A stretch of 64,000 nt of DNA from Craterostigma plantagineum (lineage: Eukaryota > Streptophyta > Magnoliopsida > Lamiales > Linderniaceae): assembly GCA_027422505.1 (NCBI GenBank), contig JAPQWV010000414.1:186001-250000 (forward strand). The letters run 5' to 3'. The notes under the pieces were generated by a model that saw only the letters and a program-made list of their open reading frames with translations, made no database searches and was not told where the DNA came from. Numbering within the stretch: position 1 is the first letter of the stretch; each line of letters opens with the position of its first letter. The position numbers and the translations under genes were made by a program. Positions 9,707-19,249 of the stretch are shown piece after piece.

Positions 9707-10996
9707 ATGGGTAAAAGCCGTGCCCCAGGTTCGCATGCATCCGCAGTGGCCTCGTCCTCTCGCTCGAGTCGACGCGGGCCCCCGCCGACCATGCTGGAAG
9801 CCATGGGCCAGTTCACTGACGAGGCCCAGGCGGCACGCTACAACAAGCTGAAGAGCATGGAGTTCATCGCCATGGACCAGATCGATCACGAGACACTGGC
9901 GAAGTACCACATCGACCAGCAGGTCGCCCATTACCTATCAACCAGTGGTTGGAACACTTTCCTGGCGATCGACGAACCGGCGTACAAGGAACTCACCCTG
10001 GAGTTCCTCGCTACGTTCTCCTACGACGAATCCGGCAACCAAGTAATCCGGTTCCGGGCGTTCAACGAGGAGCATGTCATCAGAGCCGAACGTCTGTGCG
10101 ATGCACTTGGAGTCCCCGAGCCCCCACACCAGCACTTCGCGACATTCTTCCTTACACCGGAAGGACAACGGGGGTGCTGGGCGGATATCGCTCGACCTGG
10201 CGAGCCGGCATACAGTGCAAAGACGTCGAAGGCATCCGCGATGAAGAGCCCCGGCCTGCGCTATATCCATCGCCTCCTGACGACCTCGCTTACCCCAAGG
10301 GGTGACTCACACGGAGCAGTCACCCTCCGCGATCTGTACATCCTGACCCATCTGCACCGCGGCGAACGGATTAATTTAGGAATGGCGGTGGCCCACGCTT
10401 TCAGTGCTCAGGCGGAAGCACGACGCCACGGCAAGATCGCCGTCGGCCCACTCATCACCAAGGTGATCAAGGGCTTACGCTACTGGCCAGCGAATGCGCC
10501 CGAAATGGAGATAGTCGGAGGGCGTCACCCACTGAACGAGGAGGCGCTGGTGAGGATGAAGATGCTGGTGAAAGCGCCTACCTGGACTCGCACCAACAAG
10601 GTGTACACCTGGCACGAGATGTATCGCGGCCAGACCGACCAAGGAGCCGTCCCTGATGACCAGCTCTACCTCGACGGCCCCCACCCAATGGAGACAGACA
10701 CGACAGCTACAGGGCCCTCTTACTCCTCCGGGTACCACCACGGCGAGTCATCCGGCGTCGCTCCCTACGCGTCGGCAGCGGATCTCGAAGCGCTGCGACA
10801 GGACGTGCAAGAGACTCGGCGCCGACAGGAGGAGTACGAGCGAAGGAACGATGAAGCCCACCGCCAGTACAGGGAGGAGCTGGACCGCTACAACGAGGCA
10901 CTACTAGCCATGGACCAGGCGCTCGAGCTGTCCAGGCGATCGATAGACCTCCTTCGCCCGAGGCAACGCTCACCGCCGCCGCCACCACAGCCTTAG
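9707..10996 (+). CDS. Athila third ORF (env-position / ATHILA ORF-like protein, 429 aa)
   Basis: It occupies the place between integrase and the 3' LTR where Athila elements carry an extra, often called env-like, ORF. Residues ~60-260 (LSTSGWNTFLAIDEPAYKEL, FLATFSYD, VIRFRAFNEEHVIRAERLCD, LRDLYILTHLHRGERINLG) look like the plant-transposon ORF domain found with Athila. Residues ~350-415 are a charged coiled coil (EETRRRQEEYERRNDEAHRQ type), ending in a proline-rich tail. I see no signal peptide and no membrane segment, so a true envelope glycoprotein is unlikely. A chromatin or RNA-binding accessory role is possible. The ORF is intact, GC-rich and preceded by a splice acceptor. Function is unknown. 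Confidence 0.75.
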   Translation: MGKSRAPGSHASAVASSSRSSRRGPPPTMLEAMGQFTDEAQAARYNKLKSMEFIAMDQIDHETLAKYHIDQQVAHYLSTSGWNTFLAIDEPAYKELTLEFLATFSYDESGNQVIRFRAFNEEHVIRAERLCDALGVPEPPHQHFATFFLTPEGQRGCWADIARPGEPAYSAKTSKASAMKSPGLRYIHRLLTTSLTPRGDSHGAVTLRDLYILTHLHRGERINLGMAVAHAFSAQAEARRHGKIAVGPLITKVIKGLRYWPANAPEMEIVGGRHPLNEEALVRMKMLVKAPTWTRTNKVYTWHEMYRGQTDQGAVPDDQLYLDGPHPMETDTTATGPSYSSGYHHGESSGVAPYASAADLEALRQDVQETRRRQEEYERRNDEAHRQYREELDRYNEALLAMDQALELSRRSIDLLRPRQRSPPPPPQP

Positions 10997-12658
10997 GGAT
11001 TTCTTCTTTTATTTCTTATTGACATTTCGTGTTTGAGTAGCCGCGTGTGTTATGAATTTATTTCCACCTCTACGCTTATAACTATGTTTATAGTTAATCT
11101 ATGACTACTCTATTTGATGCCTATGTATCTCTCTAGCTAGCGCATGGAAACGCATAACGGCTTACAACGCCTAACGGATAACAACACGACCGCCCCGCGC
11201 TAAACCGACTACCTCACGAGCACGTCCCTTATTCGTCAGGGGAGTCACGCTTCTTTTTAACTTTTTTGTTCCCCTTCCTTTTATTTTTACGTTGAGGACA
11301 ACGTCTGACTTAAGTGTGGGGAGGGGAATTTTAAATTTTTATGACGTGTCGTTGAGTCCGTTGGAAAAGCATGAATTACTGAATCAGGCATGATTGTTTG
11401 CGCTTATCTCGAGTTGGTCTGCATTCTATGAAATTATGTGAGCAATTAGGACATGCATGACTGATTGAATCTTATCTGCCTGAATAGATATAGCACTGTT
11501 TTCAGAGATCCGTACACATGACCCTATTTCGTGTGAGAGTTTGAGCCTGACGAGCTTACGCTCATTTTTCTTGGTTGTGTGACGTGCCTAGTCTATATCT
11601 CTCTAGAACTTGCCTGTCTAATGCATGTTGAAACTATTTTGGTGTGCGAGCGTGAAAACGACGAGGGCATTAGGATTCATGTCCAGGGCCAAAATTTTCT
11701 TAACCATGACGAACCCCATTAGTTAGCCCCGTTGAGCCTGAGCCTATTCGTTGCTTACCTCATATGTTATAGAAGCCACTGACCCGAAGAAGCCCCGTAA
11801 ATTTTATGAGCCTGAATTGATTAGAATAGAGCAGAAGTCGAACGTGAGAGTTACTGTTTCAGTGTATGATTTGATGTTCTTCTCTGCTATTCATGAAATG
11901 ACTCGTCCCTTACTTGACCGTTTTCTGAAATGACCCGATCTCTTGCATAAGCCTGCCCATAACCCTTTGGCAAGATATAGGTTTCGTTAATAAGTATCCC
12001 TAGGTACACGGCATTCGCTGTGACGATGTATTCTTTGCGACAAAAGCCGAACCTTGATGTTTTAGGGAATAAGGGCAGTGCATAAAAGTAGAACGTGACT
12101 AAGGTGAAAGGGCAGAAAATGAAAGGAAACTGAGTTGAGAGGGTCGAGCAGAAAAGTCTAGGATTTCGGAGCGAGAACGTCGAGTCTTATATTGGGCTGT
12201 GACTGTCTGTTTGATCATGCTATGTTCTTTGAAAATTTTCGATCACGTGTCCTAGCTCTAAGATTAAGTCTTCATTACTTATACTTGTCATTTCATGATT
12301 ATTCGACCATTTCCCCGAAAAGACCCTCAGATTTATACTTGCCCGCTGAATAGTAGAAATGCGATTAACTTGCAAGTTTATGGTAGGGGTTGGTCTAGTG
12401 CACGAATTGAGCGACTCATCATATACTAGCCTATACACTTGAGTGATTTGAGTGAATCCTTGTGAGGTATGAGTCTCGATTAGCAGTGCGAAGGAAATTC
12501 AGGTCGACGAGTGCAAGTCATTTGTGTAATGTCCGTGATTGTTTGCTTGATTCCTTTTGTGCTTTCTAGCTTTGATGATAAATTGCGAACAAACGTGCCG
12601 TTATCCTAGTTTGATGCCTTACCTGATTTTTAATTTACTTGAGGACAAGCAAATGCTT
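10997..12658 (+). other. Athila ORF3-to-LTR spacer with a second polypurine-like copy
   Basis: No supported gene lies in these 1.66 kb. At 11291-11328 the phrase GAGGACAA...CTTAAGTGTGGGGAGG repeats the true polypurine tract and its upstream context at 12641-12671, 1.35 kb earlier. It may be a duplicated or secondary plus-strand priming site. Confidence 0.6.
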
Positions 12659-12673
12659 AAGTGTGGGGAGGTT
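12659..12673 (+). other. Athila polypurine tract
   Basis: AAGTGTGGGGAGG followed by TT directly abuts the 3' LTR start TGATAAACG. It is preceded by GAGGACAAGCAAATGCTT, the context I recall as usual for plant Athila-type elements. Confidence 0.85.
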
Positions 12674-14075
12674 TGATAAACGCATTTCAATGCGTTTATC
12701 GTAATATTTATTCAGGGTATAATAGAGCTTTAACAATTAAATTACGCATTTATTGGATATATTTACACTTGTTTGATTGTTGAAGGAGCTTAGGACGAGT
12801 TTCGGGCGAAAACGAGCGAAAACGAGGCAAAACGGAGCAAAAAGGGCAGAAACTGCCCTCGGTCACGGCCAGACGCATTACGCGTCACGGCCGTGACGAG
12901 GGACAGAGAGCGAAAGAGAGAGACGCTGGTGACGGTCACGGCCGTGACGCTTAACGCGTCTGGCCGTGACGCGAGGCAGAGAGGTGCGCTGATCATGGTC
13001 ACGGCCGTGACCTTCAATGCACTTGGCCGTGACCTGGGGCAGAAAGTGACGAGACGCGGACGATGATGGTCACGGCCGTGACGGCCCATGTCCAAGGCCG
13101 TGACCGACTCGGAAATCAGTATAAAAAGCCCAAATTCAACCCAGAATCGAGAGAACTCACCAGAGATCAATTCCCAATCATCCAGAGACGAAATTAGGGC
13201 GAAAAGAACAGGAAATCCCGTCCCAGAGCGCAAGAGACGGATCAACGAAGAATCCACGGCGAATTAACGAAGAACGAAGATCTTTCCCCGAGATCACACC
13301 AGATTCATCAGTAGGAAAGATCATGAGTTCTTCGGCTTTATCTTTCAATTCTTTCGTAGTTTTTCCCTTTATTATGAGTAGCTAAATCCCGTTGTGTTTG
13401 GGATTAGATGAACGCTAGAATAATTCGCAGTTAAGCCGTATATTATCGTGACTTTGTGCTATTGACTATTTATCGTTCTATGAATATGTTTCGTTGCTTT
13501 AATATGTCTATGTGTTAAAGTGATTGCTTGGAAAAACGTTTAGGGCGACAGCTAAATAACGTTTAGGCCGTTCATAGAAGATAGGATTCGAGTATAGGGC
13601 GAAAGCAAATACTCGATCCTCGCGTTAGTAATTCGTGAATTTTAGATTCCCGCGAGCGTTTAGGGCGACAGCAAACTCGCAAGCGGGCAGGAAATTACTG
13701 CGATTTAGTCTTAAGCACTTAGGAGCGATTTTATTATCTTAGCTGTAAATACCTAGCGGGATTCGAATCCCGAGCACGTCTTTATCATCTGAAAACTCTC
13801 ATATCAGTTAGTCGCGTCCTTTGAATTTCTGATTGAATTAGGAGTGGTCTGTTAGGTTGAGTCGTCAACAATCTGCGTATTTTCTTTAGGCTAAATATCG
13901 AGTCGATTAGGTCATTACTAGTACTTGATTTATTCCTCGTGTTCGATACTCGTTTACTCACTTTACTGCACTACAAACGATGGGTTCACTGCCTATCGCA
14001 CGTTGGTGATAGTAATTAGGTTTACGTTTTATTTTATCACTTGTCGCACTTTCATCACTCACTACGTGTCGATCA
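12674..14075 (+). repeat. Athila 3' LTR (1402 bp)
   Basis: Same length as the 5' LTR and no differences noticed in the stretches compared by eye. Modules fall at 12862-12897, 12935-12970, 12998-13033 and 13069-13104, and the TATA box at 13120-13126. It is followed directly by the target duplication ATACT. Confidence 0.93.
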
Positions 14076-15000
14076 ATACTCCAAACGTAACAAAAAAGGG
14101 GAACATTCCAAAAGCTTCATGGCCTATTATCGTCTCCATCTATATACAATATCACATCACATGTAAACTATACCACTTAAGTATAGTTTGATACCAGTTT
14201 ATACTCCACTCGTAACAAAAAAGACATTCCAGAAGCTCCATGAACCTATTACCGTCTCCATCTTTATAAAATACCACATCACATGTAAGTTATACCACAG
14301 TATAGTCTGATACCAATTTATACTCCACTCGTAACAGAAAATAGGAACATTTCATAAGCTTCATGGGCCTATTACCGTCTCCATCTTTATACAATACCAC
14401 ATCACATGTAAATAGTACCACTTAATAATATTTTGGTACCAATTTATACTCCATTCGTAACAAAAAATAAGAACATTCCAGAAGCTTCATGGGCCGTCAA
14501 ACCGTCTCCATCTTTATACAATACCACACCACATGTAAATAGAACCACTTAATAATATTTTGATACCAATTTATACTCAATTCATAACAAAAAATAAGAA
14601 CATTCCAGAAGCTTCATGGGCCGACAATTAATATGGTCTCTCCATTTTTATATGATACCACATCACCAGATAATTATACCACTTTATCATATATTTGGTA
14701 CCAACTTATACTCCTTTAATTACAAAAAAATGAACATTCCAGAAGCTTTGGGCCAACGGTTAATATGGTCTCACCATTTTTATATGATACCACATCATAT
14801 GTAAACTATACCAGTTTAGCATAATTTCGTACCAATTTATACTCCATTAATAACAAAATATAAGAACATTCCTGAAGCTTCATGGGCCGACAGTGAATAT
14901 GGTCTCTCCATCGTTATATGATACCACATCACATGTAAATTACACCACTTAATGATATTATGGTAACCATTTATACTATCCTGGTAACAATACATTACGA
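14076..15000 (+). repeat. Tandem repeat of ~125 bp, right part of the split array
   Basis: Seven more units continue the array found before the Athila element, with landmarks at about 14152, 14273, 14395, 14521, 14658, 14788 and 14922. Later units drift: GGGCCTATTACC becomes GGGCCGACAATTAATATGG, giving periods up to ~137 bp. This marks two sub-families within one array. Confidence 0.85.
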
Positions 15001-15446
15001 ATCCATACCACATTAAGTCGTACTTATACCAGATAATATATGATCTGTTCCATATTAATGGTTCGAATAATTTCGTAAATAAAAGTTGGTTTTTTCGGTT
15101 GTGGAAGAATAAAAATCATGGACATATATGATTTGATGTATTTAAAACACAAAGTTCCTTGATTTTGTCACGTTTTATGCAAATATGATGTAAGTAGTCA
15201 AGTAATGAGGTTTTGTACATGTGAAATGTACACCAATGCAAATCGTAGACAATTATATTTACATCACATTGATATTTACCATTATGAATTACAACAAATG
15301 TATCCTAACCAACATCATACGTCAATCATAGAACAAATCCTTCGATAATAAACCTTTAATCGTAACCCCAAAACCGATTACCCTAAGTCCCGATACTCTA
15401 TACCATAAAATTGGACCCTGGCGCTTAAACCGTAATCTGTAACATA
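15001..15446. other. AT-rich spacer without a gene
   Basis: No coding potential or sharp repeat is seen. Scattered TACCACAT phrases link it to the neighbouring tandem arrays. Confidence 0.5.
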
Positions 15447-15925
15447 TAGGCTTGTCAATGGGGCGTGGATTCCCCGTCCCCGCGGGGATCCGCCCAGAAC
15501 GGGGCGGGGATGGGGAATAATCTATCCCCGTTGGCGGGGACGGGGCGGGGACGAGGATTGTAGTCCCCGCCCCGTACCCCGCCAAATATAATATCTATAT
15601 AAATAAAATTATACCTAAAATAACATTATTATACAAAAGTTTTATTATTATAATACTAAATAAAATTTAAGTAATATTTTTTTACCCAAACTGTATTATT
15701 ATAATAAAAATTAATTAAAATATAAGTTAAATAATATTTACAATTTATATATATTATAAACATAATTTTTTTAAAAAGTCGCGGGGGCGGGGACCCGGCG
15801 GGGACGGGGATGGGGACGAAATTTTCCCCGTTTAATTCGCGGGGACGGGGACGGGGATTCCCCGTCGACGCGGGGACGGGGATGGGGATCTAATCCCCGC
15901 CCCCGCCCCGCCCCGTTGACCGTCT
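15447..15925. mobile_element. GC-rich-ended MITE, diverged copy
   Basis: It begins TAGGCTTGTCAATGGGGCG and ends near CCCCGCCCCGTTGACC, so the ends are inverted. Both arms are packed with GCGGGGA/TCCCCG repeats, while the middle (15590-15775) is extremely AT-rich. It is the same family as the better preserved copy at 32295-32980. Its right end is eroded and no target duplication remains. Confidence 0.65.
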
Positions 15926-15947
15926 TTTTGGTACCACATCATTACAT

Positions 15948-16221
15948 GAATATATACTACATAAAAGTTCCCGCCCAAAATAATACTCAGATTCAGCTGC
16001 CCAAAACAGCGTGACTTCCTTAAACAGTACCACTACCTCCCCAAATGGTACCACTTCCTCCCAAACGGGTACCACAACCTGCCAAAATGAAAAATATTCC
16101 ACAACCTGCAAAATTACATATATTCTCTGAAAATACTACATAAGATCCCGCCTAAAATAATACTGAGATTCAGCTTTCCCGCCCAAAATAAAGTGACTTG
16201 CTTATTCAGTACTACTTACGC
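15948..16221 (+). repeat. Two diverged copies of a ~180-bp unit
   Basis: TACTACATAA...CCCGCC...AAAATAATACT.AGATTCAGCT occurs at 15955 and again at 16136, each followed by GTGACTT.CTTA..CAGTAC. It is probably a local tandem duplication within the composite insertion. Confidence 0.6.
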
Positions 16222-17740
16222 AAATGCTTATTCTTATCGTAACTATACCACTTTACGCCTCTATTATACCGAATCTTGTGGAAATTATACCGCTTACGCC
16301 TTTATGATACCACATAATGAACACTCATTTAAACTGTTTTTTCTGGCGATTTCACTTTCAGTTCGTTAATCTTGAGGGACGAGCGATCGAGTCACCACTA
16401 AGGTGCGACGTATTCCAAGCTATGGGTCTATCGAATTTATGCATATTAGCTTTAATTTCGACCAAAATATGCTCGATTTATCTTATTTGCGTAATGAATT
16501 TCTAGCCATTATTCCTCTCAGATCTTAAATCTGACGACGTAAATATCATTGAGATCGTCGAGTACATACCAATATTGATTTTGTGCCCAGTATGCTAAGA
16601 AATTTACGGCAAATCGATCATTGAAATAGTTTTTTCCATTGATACCATTTGCATAACATCTGAAAACCACTTCTTATGGTATTTATACCACTTTACGCTG
16701 TCTTAGTACCTCAAAAGTAATACCAAATTAGAATAAGTAATATCTCGTACCTGTTCGAACTTCGAGTAATGCTCTTATCATAACTATACCATTTACGTCT
16801 CTATTGTACCGAATTTTATGAAAATTATACCAGTTACGCCTTTCTGATACCACATAACGAACACTCATTTAAACTATTTTCTGGCGATTTCACTTTCAAT
16901 TCGTTAATCTTGAGTGACGAACGATCGAGTCACCACTCAGGCGCGACGTAATTTCCAAGCTATGGGTCTCTCGAATTTATGCATATTAGCTCTAATTTCG
17001 ACCAAAAACATGTTCGATTTATCTTATTTGTGTAAATGAATTTCTAGAAATTATCCCTCACAGATCTTAAATCTAATGACGTAAATATCATTGAGATCGT
17101 CGACTACACATCAAAATTGATTTTGTGCCCAGTATGCTAAAAAATTTACGGCAAATCGATCGTTGAAATAATTTTTTTCCATTGATACCATTTGCATAAC
17201 AATTGGAAACCACTTCTTACGGTAGTTATACCACTTTACGCTGTCTTAGTACCTCATCATATAAAAGTAATACCAAATTAGAATAAGTAATATCCCGTAC
17301 CAGTTGGAGTAATGCTTCTTATCATAACAATACCAGTTTACGCCTATACTGTACCGATTCTTATGGTTTGTATACATTTCCCATACCACATAACAAACAC
17401 TCATTCAAACTATTTTTTCTGGCGATTTCACTTTCAGTTCGTTAATCTTGAGGCACGAAGGATTGAGTCACCACTAAGGCGCGACGTAATTTCCAAGCTA
17501 TGGGTCTTAAAAAACATGCTTGATTTATCTTAGTTGCGAAATGAATTTCTAGAAATTACACCTCACAAATCTTAAATCTGACGACGTAAATATGATTGAC
17601 ATCGTCGAGTACACATCAGACTTGATTTTGTGCCCAATATGCTCGATAATTTACGGCAAATCGATCTTTCAAATAGTTTTTCGATTGATAACATTTGAAT
17701 AACATCTAGTAGCACAATATAGCGATATTATACCTCTTTA
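16222..17740 (+). repeat. ~545-bp unit in almost three tandem copies
   Basis: Units start near 16222, 16770 and 17312, each opening with CTTATC.TAAC.ATACCA..TTACGCC. Each carries ACACTCATT.AAACT, then GGCGATTTCACTTTCA, TTCGTTAATCTTGAG, GAGTCACCACT, GCGACGTA and CAAGCTATGGGTCT. The middle looks like a captured exon: an acceptor-like CTTTCAG precedes a frame reading FVNLE..IESPLR.DV in all three. The third copy is truncated. I do not recognise the protein fragment. Confidence 0.75.
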
Positions 17741-18077
17741 TATAATACCTACAAGGGCATTTTTGTCAAATCGTAGATTGTGTCGTTTCCTTTAAATTTA
17801 GTTTTATGTTGGTCCTTAAAGCTATATTTAATGTAAGGAGGGCCTGAACTCAAACCAAAGTTACGATGGGGCCTGAAATAGAAACGCACAAAACAATGAC
17901 TTGTAGTCGGCAAACCCCATACTGTAGTTGGTAAGGACATGTCCTTTCTAATCACATCCCCTAAGTTTATTGTCTCTACAACGGCAAACCACCTAATCTA
18001 AAAAAATATATTTAAGCTTTAATTATAATTGTTGCTATAAACAACACGCAAACTAATTTTCTTTTTGACTGGGCCAG

Positions 18078-18379
18078 GATTACCATTTAGCCACTCGAAA
18101 TATCATTTCCACCACTACGACGCCGAGAAGCTGGAGGTCAAGTTCACTCTGGTCGAAGGTGGAGGCAGCGGTGGCGATCTCGAATCGCTCGTCTACGATC
18201 AAAAGTACGAAGATACCCCTGATGGCGGGTCGGTAGTCAAGATTACGAGGGAGTGGCACACGAAGGGCGACGCAAAGGTGGACGAGACGATAGTTAAGGC
18301 CGACGATGAGAGTTATGTCCAAGTTGGGAAGGCCGTGGAAGATTACGTCATTGCCCACCCTGAAGTTTGTGCTGCTTAA
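18078..18379 (+). CDS. PR-10 / Bet v 1-like protein copy A, exon 2 (C-terminal 99 aa)
   Basis: PR-10 proteins are ~17-kDa cytosolic proteins with a hydrophobic cavity for small ligands, induced by defence and stress. This exon encodes LPFSHSKYHFHHYDAEKL, FTLVEGGGSGGDLESLVYD, DTPDGGSVVKITREWHTKGD and a closing amphipathic helix ending HPEVCAA. The segment DGGSVVK...HTKGD is a family hallmark. A good acceptor (GGGCCAG) precedes it, and the frame is open to TAA with only a few changes against copy B. Exon 1 is not in the window, being separated by the giant intron described at position 1. The gene is therefore either functional with an ~18-kb intron or a recent pseudogene that kept its frame. 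Similarity to copy B continues ~330 bp past the stop, so the pair arose by tandem duplication. Confidence 0.8.
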
Positions 18380-18631
18380 ATTATATTATTAATGGTATGT
18401 TATTGTTACCAAATAATAATTATAAGCCTCGAATGATGTATTATTGGGCATATGAGTTTGATTATGGTTTTATTTTTCTTTGCGAGTGAATGAGTGTTTT
18501 ATGTGTTCAATAAACAGATTAAAATGAGTTTGGTTTGCTACTGCGCTTTATGGCCTTCCTACATTTTGGCTGGGGTTTTAATCCAAGTTATATGGGCATA
18601 TCTTGGGAATTTATGAAGTTATATAATATAT

Positions 18632-18663
<32 letters not shown>

Positions 18664-19249
18664 CATATATAATTTAATTTACCATGATTAACTTGGAATT
18701 TAAATCTAAGTTGAGCTTGATACTGTTGTAAGGCCATACCCAACCATTTCCTCTAGAGTTGCTACCGTTAAATTTTCCAATATTCTCCTCTATAACTAAT
18801 ATCATCATTTTTTAATTAATTTTCATTATCTAAAAATTATATAATATCATTAAATTTTATTAAAGTATATAATATTAATTCTTACCTATTTAATTAAATT
18901 ATTGAAGTTTATAACCATAAAACTGTATTTTCAAAGCAAATCATATAAATTATTAAAAGTAAAGAAAATAAAGAAAACCGAAAAAAAATAAAAAAACATA
19001 AGAAAAAACATAAATAAATTTTCCATCATCATCTTCTTCGCGATACCAATACCACATATTTCTGAAAAATTTCCCAAGTCCACCTGAGATCTGCGTTCTT
19101 TGCTCATTCCTTCCAAGTATTTGTCGTTTTTAATTATTAAAAATTTTAAAAAGTGTATTGCGGGTGAACAACGCCCCGCAATAGGTAAGGGGACGCTGTA
19201 GCGATCGCTGGGAATGGCTCATCGAGGATTATCAACTAAAGGAGACTTG
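18380..19249. other. 3' flank of PR-10 copy A with an AT microsatellite
   Basis: The first ~330 bp match the 3' flank of copy B. An (AT)n microsatellite at 18621-18670 sits inside it and is largely lacking in copy B. The remainder is AT-rich with no gene. Confidence 0.6.

Larger units (their letters stand above)
1222..14075 (+). mobile_element. Complete, very young Athila-lineage Ty3/gypsy retrotransposon (12,854 bp)
   Basis: LTRs start TGATAAACG and end GATCA and are 1402 bp each, at a constant offset of 11,452 bp. I saw no difference between them in the stretches compared by eye, and a 155-codon antisense frame is identical in both. Target duplication is ATACT (1217-1221 and 14076-14080), and joining the flanks restores a unit of the host tandem array. 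The primer-binding site is complementary to tRNA-Asp(GUC), as known for Athila. The order is LTR, gag-PR, RT-RNaseH-INT, a third ORF, polypurine tract, LTR. All ORFs are uninterrupted, so the copy may still be competent. GC content and codon use are clearly higher than in the AT-rich host DNA. Confidence 0.93.
62..17937. mobile_element. Composite insertion with degenerate terminal inverted repeats (MULE-like) in the PR-10 copy A intron
   Basis: The limits are set by where similarity to copy B's intron stops and restarts. The two ends are imperfect inverted repeats of roughly 130-170 bp. At the left, TTCAGGCCC occurs twice 20-21 bp apart, followed 22 bp later by AAGGACC and then CCCTTAC. The reverse complement of 17745-17900 has the same words in the same order at the same spacing. 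Long, diverged inverted repeats and acquired internal DNA suggest a non-autonomous Mutator-like element. I found no clean 9-bp target duplication and no transposase. Without the later Athila insertion it would be about 5 kb. Confidence 0.45.
1..18077 (+). other. Giant intron of PR-10-like gene copy A (exon 1 lies outside the window)
   Basis: The first ~80 bases align with the intron of PR-10 copy B near 25067-25126 and 25563-25580: shared GAACCCTAA, ATGGGACAAAAT, then TTAAATTGCTTA and TTCTGA. The match to copy B's intron resumes at about 17938 (TGTCC..., CCCCTAA, TTGTCTCTA, ACGGCAAACCACCT) and runs to the acceptor CCAG at 18077. In copy B, exon 1 ends only ~190 bp before the equivalent point, so exon 1 of copy A is expected just upstream of this window. 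Everything between is inserted DNA, giving an intron above 18 kb against 853 bp in copy B. Whether the gene still splices across it cannot be seen here. Confidence 0.65.

Noticed and set aside
9707..10996. True envelope glycoprotein for Athila ORF3
   Set aside because: No signal peptide, transmembrane helix or glycosylation-rich ectodomain is visible, so I kept the neutral env-position ORF description.
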